From the NCBI GenBank assembly GCA_037176905.1, contig JBBBWG010028090.1, positions 23,544 to 87,543 on the forward strand: DNA of 64,000 nucleotides, written 5' to 3'. The notes beneath the pieces are model-generated. The model was not told the origin of the DNA, ran no database searches, and was given only the letters and a program-made list of their open reading frames with translations. The position numbers were made by a program, and so were the translations under genes. Source of the DNA: Azolla pinnata (Eukaryota > Streptophyta > Polypodiopsida > Salviniales > Salviniaceae). Below are positions 12,973-24,306 of this stretch, one piece after another (positions within the stretch are counted from its first letter, which is position 1; each line of letters starts with the position of its first letter).

Positions 12973-12994
12973 GTGACCGGCACGTGCCGGTCAC
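12973..12994. promoter_or_regulatory. Perfect 22 bp palindrome with a G-box core
   Basis: The sequence at 12973-12994 equals its own reverse complement. Its centre is GGCACGTGCC, containing the G-box CACGTG that plant bZIP and bHLH factors bind. Just left of it (12930-12967) are further inverted GACGGCG/CGCCGTC blocks. It lies about 1.5 kb upstream of the SRO start codon. A regulatory role is inferred from the motif only. Confidence 0.65.
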
Positions 12995-13206
12995 GCGCTC
13001 AGCCTTGAGCTTCACGCAAAACGCCTGCGCCTCGGTTTACCCGGTCAACGAGCCTTTTTTTTTAATCTTTTTCTTTTTCTTTTGTTTTTCGTTCACAAAC
13101 AAAAAAAAGCACTCGACAAATACCCTCAATTTCCAAAAATGTGCAAAAAAAAGAAAAACAAAAAAAAAACAAAAAGGACGGACGGAAACCACACAAATCG
13201 AATTGT

Positions 13207-13449
13207 TTTAATTGGATTAATGGGTCGATTAATCGGAAAGTTTAATTGGATTAATGGGTCTAGTAACTGGAAAAGTTTAATTGGATTCATGGGTCTAGTA
13301 ATTGGAAAAGTTTAATTGGATTGATGGGTCTAGAAATTGGAAAAGTTTAATTGGACTAATGGATCTAGTAATTGGAAAAGTTTAATTGGATTGATGGGTC
13401 TATTAATTGGAAAGTTTAATTGGATTAATGGGTCTAGTAATTGGAAAGA
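13207..13449 (+). repeat. Minisatellite, seven units of 34-35 bp
   Basis: Seven consecutive units begin with 'tttaattggattaatggg' and end with 'tctagtaattggaaaag', differing by one to four bases each. They lie in non-coding DNA upstream of the SRO gene. An open frame across them only reflects the repeat. Confidence 0.93.
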
Positions 13450-15176
13450 TGGAGCTTCAAAGTTGCTGCTTTGATCAGATTAATTGGACAATTTAATCTG
13501 TGAAACCTGGGATAAAAACATATTTAATGGGTGGTCGAATAATATGCAAAAAACTGAGTTCTAAAGTTATTGCTCTGATCAGATTAATTGGGCGATTAAT
13601 CTATGAAAACTTGGGAAGCTCCAGCTTGCTGACATGGTTTTTGAACTATCGGAGACTATATTTGGATGATGAAACTGTGAAAACTGGGATAAAAGCACTC
13701 GCGAGGCTGCATTTTGCGCAGAGCTGGTTTCTGAACTCATTTTTCTGATTTTTTTTTTCTGGTCCGTGGAGCAGAAACTGTGCAAAATCCCCCGATAATC
13801 GATCGGTTTCCGTGGTTACAACCCCGGACAGATAGATCGATTGAGGAGTGGGGTCCTTGACCTGATGTATAGCCAGTCTGACTACAGTTTTTTTTTCTCC
13901 CCCCCTTGCCAAACCAGCAGCAGCTCAGGAGGTCAGCTCTATGCTCCGTCTAGAGGAGTAGAAACCGTCAAAGCGCCTTGAAAAAATGTTCAGACCCCGA
14001 TAGCATCGAAAGGTCGGTGAACCTGGGGCTGGCTCTTCTTCTCGCCTTCCGACGCACCCGGAAAACTGCAAAAAAATCGGGCTCCGATTGTTCCATTGAC
14101 CCAACTCTGATGCAAACTCTGCAGAAACTGCCCGAATTGCCAGAAAAGAAAAGGCCAGAGCTTCTGCTGCTGCATGCATAGCCCGTGGACCGATCGATCG
14201 GCGGATTCTTTTGGCTCTGCTTCCACTGCCAACGCATCGATTTTTCGATTGCAGAGGCCGGCACAGGCAGTGTCCTCTGGCTGTGTATACATGTGGGGGC
14301 AGAGATCGTCTGTCACGTTTAATGAAGATCTCGATTGGGCTTGAAGCGGAAAGGTGTGCTTGAATCGAATGGTTGGATCACAGATGAGCTCCGCATCCGT
14401 CTGTTCGCGGCGTTTGTGCGCTGGGAATCTTGTATGCCTTTCATCTCTTTTCTCCGTCTTCCGACGGATGAGTGATCGCACAGCAGCGGAGACGAGAAAT
14501 TTCGTCGAATCATAACATCCATTGATTAACATAGCTCATGCCCTTTTGGAGCTCCCCCTGTCATTATACCCTTCTCTGCTTTAATCTATCATTGCCACTA
14601 CCGGAACACACCAACCCAGTCGCTTTAAGTCGCTCTCGAATTCGCCGAATGCTTTGTCGCAATTCATAGCTTTTTTTTGTCTCCAGAGTGTGTCGAAAAC
14701 TAGACTGGGGTCGGTCATTCGTGGAAACATTTTAACATGCAACTACTGTTAGAGATTAGCACGCTTTACAAGCATCGAGACAGGCGTCGTGCATGTGTGG
14801 TAGGAGGCCGTCCGATTCTGTTACCATGAGATTGTGCAACATCTATAATACATAGCTTTCCTCATCGCTTATAACCTTCCTTCTCGAAAAAACGCGGTGA
14901 TCTGAGCTATCAAAGAAAGAAATTTACAAGCCGTAAAACTGTGACAACCTCAATAGCCACAAGATTTGGCAGCTCAAATCGGCCAGAAGGCTGCACAAAC
15001 AACCTCCCGACAAATAGCATGTGGCCATCCGATCATCGAGGGACAACTTCAATCTGGTGATCTTTGATATATGAGCATCAGTTAGTTGGTAACAATCGTA
15101 ATAGAGCATTTGATTGGCATCTCCTTACTTTGGGTATTGGCAATTCATTGTTGCTTTGTCCTCGATCCAGCTCTCC

Positions 15177-15292
15177 ACTGTTGTTACTTGAAATGAGAAG
15201 TCTTTGATCACTGTTGTTACTTGAAATGAGAAGCCTTTGATCACTGTTGTTACTTGAAATGAGAAGTCTTTGATCACTGTTGTTACTTGAAT
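15177..15292 (+). repeat. Minisatellite, about 3.5 units of 33 bp
   Basis: The unit 'cactgttgttacttgaaatg' followed by 'agaagtctttgat' is repeated three times in full with one base change, followed by a partial fourth unit. On the minus strand it reads as a repeating peptide (SSNNSDQRLLI), which is only a by-product of a period divisible by three. Confidence 0.93.
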
Positions 15293-15427
15293 ATAGACAT
15301 TGTTTCCAAAGTCGAGAACACCCAATAGAAATCAACTTAACTTAATACATAATTAGTTAAACACTTCTCATGGACAGAAGAGATTGCATACCTGATTAAT
15401 GCAGCCAAATTTCACAAAATAATTAGA

Positions 15428-15520
15428 AACACAATGAAGATTAGCTCTTAAATCAACATGAAACGCTTATTAGAACACAATGAAGATTAGCTCTTAAATC
15501 AACATGTAATGCTTACGAAA
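15428..15520 (+). repeat. Two-copy direct repeat of about 48 bp
   Basis: The block 'acacaatgaagattagctct' followed by 'taaatcaacatg' occurs at about 15430 and again at about 15475, with near-identical flanks. Confidence 0.88.
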
Positions 15521-16748
15521 ACATGAGTACAAGAGAAATCAGACTTCTCACTTAATACATAATTAGTTATACATTTTACGTGGACAGAAGAGAACACTGT
15601 TAGTAGTAACATCTGCCGTTCCTAACTACCTAGGATATTCTACTGTCCTCTGGAAAAACTTCAGGCAGCAACTGTCGGATGAAGGAACAGGAAGGATTTC
15701 CTCCTGCCTGAATGACACAAAGATTCTTTGCTTCTTTAAAGTGTTGTCCGGCAAACCGGTTGACAAAGTGTTTTATCTAGTTTCTCCCAAGAAACGAAGC
15801 TTTCTACATTCCGGGCAAAAATTGAGTATCAGCCCGAGCAGATGGATTTTCATTAAGATTGACACTGCCAGAAGAATGTCTTCTGCTTGCAGGATATAAT
15901 GCACTGGGGCCCTGGAATTAGAGGATTGCAGCAACACTTCCTACCAATTTTACAACACAAAACCCCAGTGATCTTCAATATCTGTAACTTCTCCTCCCTC
16001 CTTGAATAAATAAAGGAAAGAACGAAAAAAAAAAACTACGAAACCTTGACCCTCCATATCTTCGCCAGTGCATCTCTGATAATATCCTATAAACTGTGAT
16101 ATTTTCTTTTGTAATAATCCAAGAAGAGAAGCGAACTCTTCTTCGATACCATTATAGAAACTGAACTTCTCCTTGTTATGTTTGAATGAAGATCATAAAA
16201 GTGAGTTTATGAAAAGACAAGCTACTCTAATTTAAGTATCAATGCTGGCAGTATTATAATCTAAAAACATTTCAGACTTTAACACAGGCAACAAGACATA
16301 AAATAAAATGTGGCATTCAGGAAGCATTTATCACTAACTGCATAAGGGAAACAGAGATAATCAGCAAATTTGGAAAAAAAATTGTATTACCAATGCAGAA
16401 TATCTCAGGAGTGGATTAAGTTAAAATAGTGTTTGTACACGAAATCAACAGTCACTCTGAATAAAAACCAAATCAGAGGATTGTCATGAAATTCCCTAAA
16501 GCATTCTGTTGAGTACAGAAAGAAGATAAAAACTAACAGACTATGCCAAGAAATTTCCATTTCCAAGGCATAAAAGATGAGATTTCCCTAACTAGAGGAG
16601 GTTCGAGGATAGGAAGAAATCAACAAACCAGACCGTATAGCTGGTAATTATGACACTCATGTTAGAGCTTTGTACAAAAAAACTCCAGATATTCAGCTGT
16701 GCCGTGAGAAGGAGAAAATTGGCACTTGATGTAAACCAAGTTGGGTAC

Positions 16749-17423
16749 TCACTCAAAATCATGAAGAATTTCTATCGATAAGCGGTACCTTTCTCTGTAG
16801 AATTGCTCTAACTCCTGCAGACCAAGATCATTGGAAGGAGGGGGATCACCATGGCCGATCAACCATAGCAGGCGTTCGAAAGGACATAGCTCAAAGGGAA
16901 GATTGAGAGCTCCTTTTTGACTGAATCCGAAAACTTCTTTCGATTTCTCGAGTAGGAGACGAAATGCAGGATGATTCAAGTAAGATGCAGGAATAAGAAA
17001 ACGTTTCCTCTCGCGTCCAGCATAGACTGCAAGAAAACCTTCCGGAGTGATATTGCAATTAGTCTCGGAAGCTCTAAAAGAGTGAGAATCAGAGGACGAT
17101 GGATATGTGCACGACGAAATTAAGCGGGGGACCCATCCATGTGGCATATTGCTACTGCTTTGGCCATGAGAAGGCACAATTGTTCCCAAGGTTGCCTGAT
17201 TTTCTGGTCTTCTTACTGCATTTGATTCATGGCTACTACTATGACTGCCTTTCGCCACTGCTTTCTTGAGTTTAGATACGAATTTCTTGACAGTATTCAT
17301 GGTATGGCCATGATGACGGCTTTGTTCCTGGTCATAGTCAAGGTCATGACTGTGGCTTAAATGATCGCTGTCATGGATGTGGTCATAGCCATGGTGATGG
17401 CGAGGTTGCGGAAGAATCTTCAT
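16749..17423 (-). CDS. SAUR-family auxin-responsive protein with a His-rich N-terminus
   Basis: A single exon encodes 224 residues, and the lack of an intron is typical of SAUR genes. SAURs promote cell expansion by inhibiting PP2C-D phosphatases at the plasma membrane (established for angiosperm members). The SAUR core is at about residues 125-215: PEGFLAVYAGRERKRFLIP, then SYLNHPAFRLLLEKSKEVFG, GALNLPFELCPFERLLWLI. Residues 1-40 are unusual, with many histidines and aspartates (HHHGYDHIHDSDHLSHSHD), followed by a basic segment (VKKFVSKLKKAVAK). The start at 17423 is the first ATG and is followed by the whole N-terminal block without a break. Downstream to 17550 the plus strand has a GAGAAA run that lies in the promoter or 5' UTR. 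Confidence 0.9.
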   Translation of the reverse strand: MKILPQPRHHHGYDHIHDSDHLSHSHDLDYDQEQSRHHGHTMNTVKKFVSKLKKAVAKGSHSSSHESNAVRRPENQATLGTIVPSHGQSSSNMPHGWVPRLISSCTYPSSSDSHSFRASETNCNITPEGFLAVYAGRERKRFLIPASYLNHPAFRLLLEKSKEVFGFSQKGALNLPFELCPFERLLWLIGHGDPPPSNDLGLQELEQFYRERYRLSIEILHDFE

Positions 17424-18360
17424 GAAGGTACAATTGATGGCGGTCTAGGCTTTGAAGGGAGTTAGAACTGATGGGAGGGGTAATCCTTGGAGTAGAGAGA
17501 GAAAGAGAAAGAGAAAGAGATCACCATTAGAGTGCCGATCACCGCTTGATGGTTCTGTGCAGATTGAGGAAAATAAAACATCGTCTTTTTCCTTGCTGGT
17601 CAGAATCTGATCCGACTGCCTCCGCTGAATGTGCCAACAAGTACTCCTCTCGCTAAGAATTAAGCTTCCTACACAATTGCAGACAGAGAATAGCGGAGAG
17701 AGAACAATCCTCTTTGAAGGCGAAGTGCACGACAGAATCTGTGGTGTCCTGCAGGAAACTGCAAAGAAATTTTGACCAAGGAAGAGCCGACGAGGAGGAA
17801 GAAGAAGAAGAAGAAGAAGAAATAGCAGAAGAAGCCATGGATTGTTTCCTGCGTTCCTGCGGAAGTGAGCAAATATAAAAACCGAAACGCAGACTCAAGA
17901 GAAGAAGAAGGATCCACGGCTTCTTTCTTGCGTTCCTGCATGCGAAGATCAGAACGCGGTGCCCGGTGAAGAAACAGAAGCCATGCAGTCCGTTTCGCGT
18001 TGCCGTGCGAGGAAACGGGAAACACCGACGATCTCAATCATTCTTTGGCGCATGACGGAAGAAGCAGCAGGAGCAGAAGAATCCGAACACGAGGGAAGAA
18101 GCCATGGTTTCTTGCTTGATTTTCTGCGCAGAAGACGAAGGCGAAGGCGAAAGACGAAGGCGAAGGCGAAAGACGAAGGCGAAGGCGAAGGCGAAGACGA
18201 AGACGAAGAATATAAAGCAGAAGAAGAAGCTATGGATTCTCGCTTGCGTTTCTGCACAGAAAGAAGAAGAAGAAGAAAGAAGAAGAAAGAAAGAAAGAAA
18301 GAAAGAAGAAGAAAAGAAAGAAGGCGCAGAAGTCGAAAAGTAGAAAACAAATTTTAAACA
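17424..18360. repeat. GAA/GAAGGCGAA-rich simple sequence
   Basis: Purine-rich simple repeats dominate: (GAGAAA)n at 17499-17520, (GAA)n at 17800-17822, a GACGAAGGCGAAGGCGAAA array at 18130-18215, and (GAAAGAA)n at 18258-18330. Frames on both strands are runs of Arg/Glu/Lys or Ser/Phe and are not genes. The first part includes the upstream region of the SAUR gene. Phrases such as 'gaagccatgg(at/tt)' followed by 'ttgcgtt(t)ctgc' recur at about 17835, 17920, 18100 and 18232, showing a loose repeat of about 100-130 bp. Confidence 0.7.
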
Positions 18361-21300
18361 AAAAACAATAAATAAAAGTTTTGTAGGGGAAAAAAAAAGG
18401 GCCAGGAAAAACGAAATTCAACCGGAAATTAAAAAAAATAAAATCTCCGCCGCTGCTTTTCGTAATTTTCCCCCGAATTAATTTTGATTATTTATCTCTC
18501 TCCCGCGCTTTTCCAATATAGATGTTCGAAATATACGGCACAAAAACAATTCCAGATTAATAAATAAATGAGTATATACGAATTTGTTTTCAGTTTTGTT
18601 TTGTTTTTTTTTGTGTTTTTTCAATGTCGATCAGAAAAGAAAAATATGTCTATTTAAAGAGAGGACGCAATAAATAATAGAACGAATAAATAGGAATGGG
18701 TTTTTTCCTTATATTTCCTTATATTTATATTTTTCCTTATATAAATAGCAATAAATAATAGAACGAATAAAAAAAAAGAAAACCGGATATTTTGGAATTA
18801 AAAATTGGAAATCAGAAAACAGATCCGTCGAAAATCGGAAAATCGGGATCGGCGTAAAATTAAGCGGAAAGATACGAATATTTGCTCTTTTCCGCGGAAT
18901 TTGTGTGTTTTCAAAAAACAATAAAAACAAATAAAAACGGTTCTAGTCTCGAGAGAATCAATTAGTAAAAAACAAAAAAAAAACAATAATTCACGGGGGC
19001 GGAATCGGAAAAAGCAAAATATAAATTTCTGGTAAATAAATAAATAAGAAAATAGAAGAACCAGTCGGCGTAGAATCGGAGAATTCTATATATATATATT
19101 TATTTATTTAATATAACATCTAAACAATATATATATTGTTTATATATAATATTATTTACTTTTTTATGTATATGGAATTACAGAAATAGGAAAAGCAAAA
19201 AAAGCAAAAAGTACTTTTTCTTTTTCAGCAGCCTTTTGCGCTTGTTTTAGTACAAACGCTTTTTCTGGTCGTCTCCTCCAAAGCCTCTTTTTTTTTTTCC
19301 TGCTGCCAATCGAAGCTCGCCATAGCCGCGGCACACGCCAGCAAAACCCTAACGAAACCCTAAAAACATGAAACCGAGCAAAACTCATCGACTACTACAT
19401 TTTTAACGCTTGCTTTAGAATCAACGCCCAGTGTGAACATCAACGCTCACTTCATTGATCGACGTCTCAACTGTGCGCTCGATTCGCATCAAATTACTCA
19501 GATTCTGGAAATTACGAGCTTTTTGCTAATCGAATATAGTAAGGAAATCGATTAGGATCAATCAGTCGTGAGCTCAATTAACATCGATTGAATCGGTTTC
19601 TAAAATTACAAGTTGTCGTTAATCGAATACAGTAAGGGAATCGATTACGATCGATCGGTGGGAAGCGATTAGGAATAATAATAAAAAAAGCCATTTCATG
19701 CTATACTAACGGCGTTAATTGGGGGTTGATTTTTAGTGGGCGATGCGAGTATGCGTTTATTTGTGATTGCTGATTTTGGCAGGCATTAGAACGTAATTTA
19801 TAATTTTCTTAAGCATTTTCTGTTATCATTCTCCCATGTCTTTCCAACAATTATCCTGTCATCAGTTAGTTACATTAACAAATGTTCCAACCGGTCATTA
19901 GTTATAATAAGAAATGTTTCATTGCAGATCTAACCACTTCAATTAGTGTTCCAGTTGAAAGCTTAAGTCAGAACGCCAAAGGGCTGTATTTACAATTATA
20001 AACATAGTACTACCACCACGTAAGTGTCTAAGAGATGTATCCCGCTCCTGTTGCGGTGAGTTGCAAAAACAGACTCCAGTCATTGAAGGATCTACCTAGA
20101 CTTGCTGCTAAAGTTCCACGTGTTTACAGGGTTCGGTAACGATCTCATTATAAATAATAATTACTTATCCTTTCTGTTGTATTATACAATATTTCTCTAA
20201 GTGGAATTATTCACCTCCCCGATGATTTATTTCCCTTAATTGGTCTTTAGAAAATGTTTGTTGTAATTACGCGAGATTGCGGCCTTTTATGGCGCACGTT
20301 TAAAACTAATGATAGGATGTCATGTAATTAAAAAATACAATTTTTTTTATCAAATACTTTTAAAATACGCAGCATGAAAGTTATCCTTTCGATTGTATTA
20401 GAAGATATTTGCCCGAGTGGAATTATTCATCTCCCCGATGGTTGTTCTCTCCCCCGTAACTGGTATTCGGAAAATGTTTGTTATAATTCCGTGAGATTGT
20501 AACCTTAATGGCGATTGTAGCCTTTATATAAGCACACATTTCTAGTTAATACGATTTTGGTTCTGCAATACGATTTTGGTTCCCTAATCTTCAATCCTAG
20601 AGGGGATCATGCTCACATATATGTCTGCTCCATTGCCTCAGAAATATGTAGACTTTGTTGATGTGTTCATCTTCCAATATACTTTATGTCGCATATCGAG
20701 GAAGTATAGGTTTCAATGACGTTTGTTTCATTTACATAATTGTTAAGTTCACACGCGATTTTCATGCATTTATCTTCTCATATTACCTCGACGAAGCCCT
20801 TGATGATGCTTAGGTCTGAAGTTTGGACCATCATCAAGTTTGCACTTGTATTATCTTCTTTTTGTCACCATATTAAATAAAGCATTCGATGATACTTACA
20901 TTTGGGCCACTGCCAGACTCGAACTCAATATCATGTCTTTTGTGTTACCTCGATGAAGCCTTTAATAATATTTACATTTGCACCATCACCAAGCTCATAC
21001 TTAATCTTCTTTAAAGTCTATTTCTTATTCTCTCTCGAAAACTAGTGACCACGTCGTACTATTAATCTTCTTTAAAGTCTATTTCTTATTTCTTAAAGTT
21101 GATAAGCTTTATCGGTTTTTCCCTTCTTTTACCACGTCGTACTTCTAGTGACTTATCAGATCTCGAATGCTCGAATCACTCTCAATTGCATTTGCCGCCT
21201 GCAAAAGTATGGTTCGTTCTATGAGCTTAGAAACTTCAATTCAAGATTTGAAGTTATATACATAACCCCCAAGAACACAAAAACGAGTGGAAAATGCAAA

Positions 21301-22039
21301 GGGTAACACATCAGCTCCTTACATACCATCTCAAATTGCACAAAGGTAATACATCAGCTTGCTTCAGCTCAGAATGCATCAAACAAAATTTCAGGTATCT
21401 CCGCACTGTTTTAGTTCTCAAGACTTTTCTTAATCTTGTGTTGGAAGAAACATGGCTTACGATCTTCAAAAGACTGCATCTCAAGGATAAATGCATCAGC
21501 TCAAAATATATCAAGCAGTTTTCTGGCATCTCTGAAGCGCTTTAGTTCAACAGTGAGAAAAATCAAAACAACCAATTGATGGATTTTCAAGACTTATTTA
21601 AAACTCTGTGTCGGAAGAAGCATGGATTCTCATGGCTTTATTTCATCGGCAAACAGAGAAACAAGGTTAATTGATAACTCTCAGATTGCATAAAAGTCAC
21701 CACGGTTTCAAAGAAAAGAAAAAAGAGAGATAGAAGAGAAAGAAGAGAGAGAGTGCACTGACTCTTCCCCCAATCTCTACCAAATCCTTCATCAAGAACA
21801 CCATTGAAGGAAGAGAAGCTCCATTGCCTGGCATGCATTCAGTCATTAGTCCTACTCATGATACTTGAGAGTCTGTACAACAGACTGAAAACAGAAGGGC
21901 CCTAGAAGGAAAAGATCGTACAATGAAACAAACAGAAACAGAAAATAACCAAGCAAAACCGTTCCTTTTTTCGGTTCTCTTCCAAAGTCTTTCCAATTTG
22001 ATTCCATTCCGGCCTTTTCGATTCGATTCAGATTCCATT
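18361..22039. other. AT-rich non-coding stretch with local duplications
   Basis: No gene is recognised. From 18460 to 19160 the DNA is very AT-rich, with (TA)n at 19090-19150. Direct near-duplications of about 130 bp occur at 20161-20290 and 20380-20510, of about 150 bp at 20780-20870 and 20940-21015, and of about 55 bp at 21003-21090. Another diverged pair of about 130 bp spans 21300-21545. Short frames here lack any domain. The right part should hold the 3' UTR of the TSJT1-like gene. Confidence 0.5.
19610..19830 (+). repeat. Dispersed repeat family, copy 1
   Basis: This stretch shares ordered blocks with 27045-27265: 'gtgggaagcgat', 'actaacgg', 'gttaat', 'gattttggcaggc' and 'gtaatttataattttct'. 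A shorter third copy lies at 43630-43720. The copies are diverged and all have the same orientation. No terminal repeats or coding capacity were seen, so the family is unclassified. Confidence 0.6.
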
Positions 22040-24306
22040 TCATATGGACTCTGCCCAATTGGCCTCACTTCCAACCCTATGCATACTCTCCTGTCTTGCC
22101 ATGTCCTTGTGTGCCATGTCTACCTTGAACCCTGATCCTAACGCCTGGCCTTGGCTATCTATCCTTGGGACAGGCTTTAGTTTCTGAAGCGGGTGCTCAA
22201 AGCTCTGAAGCCCATTGTGGGATGAAAAGAAGCAACCTGGTTTGTCAAGACTTCCACCAAGTCAAAAAAAACAAAATCCCACAAACAGTAAAGGCACACC
22301 AAACATATGTAAATCCAAACATCAGTGTATATATGTTTTACCTGCTGGAAATGGTGCAAAGGATTTCCCACAACCATGCACCAATGCTTCACGAGTATCA
22401 CTAAAAGCTAGACTTCCATCTGCTGCAGTGCCCCAGAAAAATGGGATCTTACCCTCGCTATCCTGAATAAGAAACCCATATGCTTATGACTGGAAATTCA
22501 TGTACAAAGACAGTAGGAATAACTAAAGAAAGGCAACAGCATTTTTCTGCCAACCACAACAAATTGGGTTGGTGCTAAAACTAAGAAAAAGCGAGCACTA
22601 TTAATGTGTATATCTGCAACGATAAAATAAAAAACTATTGCTCACAGTAGTTCTGTATATTTCACTGATACTAATGCACGAACCATACAGTGACAAATCA
22701 TGAGTAAGGCAAAAGGGCATACAACCACTATCACGCATATACTACTTTGTTTTGATAATTTCAGCATCTCAAGTAAAACACCAGTACAGACAGAGATTAG
22801 GTAAGAGTTTATACATAAACACTGCACCAACAAACACATCCTACAACCAGAGTAGATGTCAATATCAACAGCATACTTGTTAGCAAAGATAGAATCCCAC
22901 AAAGATTAACAAAAAAGATGATCGCACTGTGCAGTGATGAGACAGTTCTTCAGATTCAAAATCACAAATGACCCCATAAGCAACCATTAGCTATAGAAAT
23001 AGGACATGTGAATTAAGGTTACACATGTATTCCAAATTTTTTATTTATGAAAGGGAAGTTCAACTATAAAAACAAATGAACTCTGCTCAAAAACTCGCAA
23101 TAAGAAAATCAAATGCACTTCCAGAATTCTACTGATGCACATATGCATAGAGCTGCCACATAAATAGCAACGCACTCAGTCAAAAAGTACAAGCATTAAA
23201 GAAACTCTTACCACAGCAACAAAAACATTGCGATTGGTGGAGTCGTATAGAATAAAAACAAATTGCCCGTCAAGATCAGCAACAACCTTGTCGGCAGGAA
23301 AAGGACCTCGGTCACGCAGAGTTCGATATGCTTCAATAATGACCATCACTTCTGTTATATTTTTAGCAAGACCATACTCTTGCCTTAGCACAGGCAAGTT
23401 GCTCAAGCTGCCTTCAAAAAGGCAAAATATTCCATCCACAGAAGCAAAGGACCTGTAGACACATGAATAGATCACATCCATGCAAAACCATTGTGTATAA
23501 TAGAAAACAGACTTGCTTCAAAACACTCAGATTAGAGGGCAAGTGAATTTTTAGAGACAAAAGCAATAGATAGATGGCCACAAAACTTATGGGGTGGTTT
23601 TCCCCAACTTCAAGCATCTCACTATGTTCGGTTCCATCCCGTATCTACTAACTAACTAGCAGTGATTTTGACTGCTTCTCTTGACCAAAACATCCATGAT
23701 AACACTTTACATACAAGACCCAGTTAGCACAATTGAGAGAAATGAAACTCGTATTCTGATTAGCCGCCCCCTTCCACACATGCATAGATAACGATAAAAA
23801 AAACTTGTCCTTCCAATGCTGACACACTGCATACAATCAGACTATTAATGTCACCCACACAATACATATGGGCAATATCCAGATCTATATGTTTCTCAAG
23901 AAAAGGTCAAAATTACATGTTTTCTCCCTCATTTTATGTCTAACATTAATTGTGATTATAGCTTATTTTGCATCCCTCATAATAATTCCATTATCGATGT
24001 TGAATACACTGAAACGCACATTCTAAGTTTTGTCTCATCAGCCATCTAAGCCTAAGAAGACATTGAAATATCTCTCTTTCTCACACACAAACAAAAAAGA
24101 CCGAACCTTGGAGTGAGCAAGCCTTGCTTGTGATGAGTGTAAGATAAACCACCGGCCTGAGGGAGCAAGACATGGAGAGCATCAGGTGTCTGGGATGCAA
24201 ATGTATCAAGGATCTCTAGGCCTGGCTTCCTGTCATCAGGCTTAGTGCTCGGGCTGCAGAGCTCTTGTGGCCCATTTGCAACAGAGTTGTTAAATACTGC
24301 CAACAT
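22040..24306 (-). CDS. TSJT1/aluminium-induced-type class II glutamine amidotransferase-like protein (YGL and LRDR motifs)
   Basis: Four exons on the minus strand join in phase: 24306-24107, 23452-23212, 22462-22342 and 22236-22040, giving 252 residues, the usual length of the family. These plant proteins have an N-terminal class II glutamine amidotransferase fold and are induced by aluminium, auxin, dark or sugar stress; their biochemical role is not settled. Visible motifs: MLAVFNNSVANGPQEL at the start, GLSYTHHKQGLLTPRSF across the first splice, DGIFCLFEGSL, the name-giving YGLAK and TLRDRGPFP, VVADLDGQFVFILYD, and KIPFFWGTAADGSLAFSD. The C-terminus (GCFFSSHNGLQSFEHPLQKL) agrees with the family up to the last exon, which ends in a less conserved tail (EANWAESI). 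Every donor and acceptor is GT/AG and the phases (2, 0, 1) close exactly. Confidence 0.93.

Larger units (their letters stand above)
13450..16748. other. Non-coding stretch between SRO and SAUR genes
   Basis: No protein family was recognised. Frames around 13900-14530 are of mixed composition with no conserved motif. Two local repeats (15177-15292, 15428-15520) are listed separately. The 3' untranslated part of the SAUR gene should lie just left of 16749. Confidence 0.5.

Noticed and set aside
15125-15335. Repeating peptide frames that look like a repeat protein
   Set aside because: The 33 bp minisatellite has a period divisible by three, so any frame gives a regular peptide. There is no gene context.
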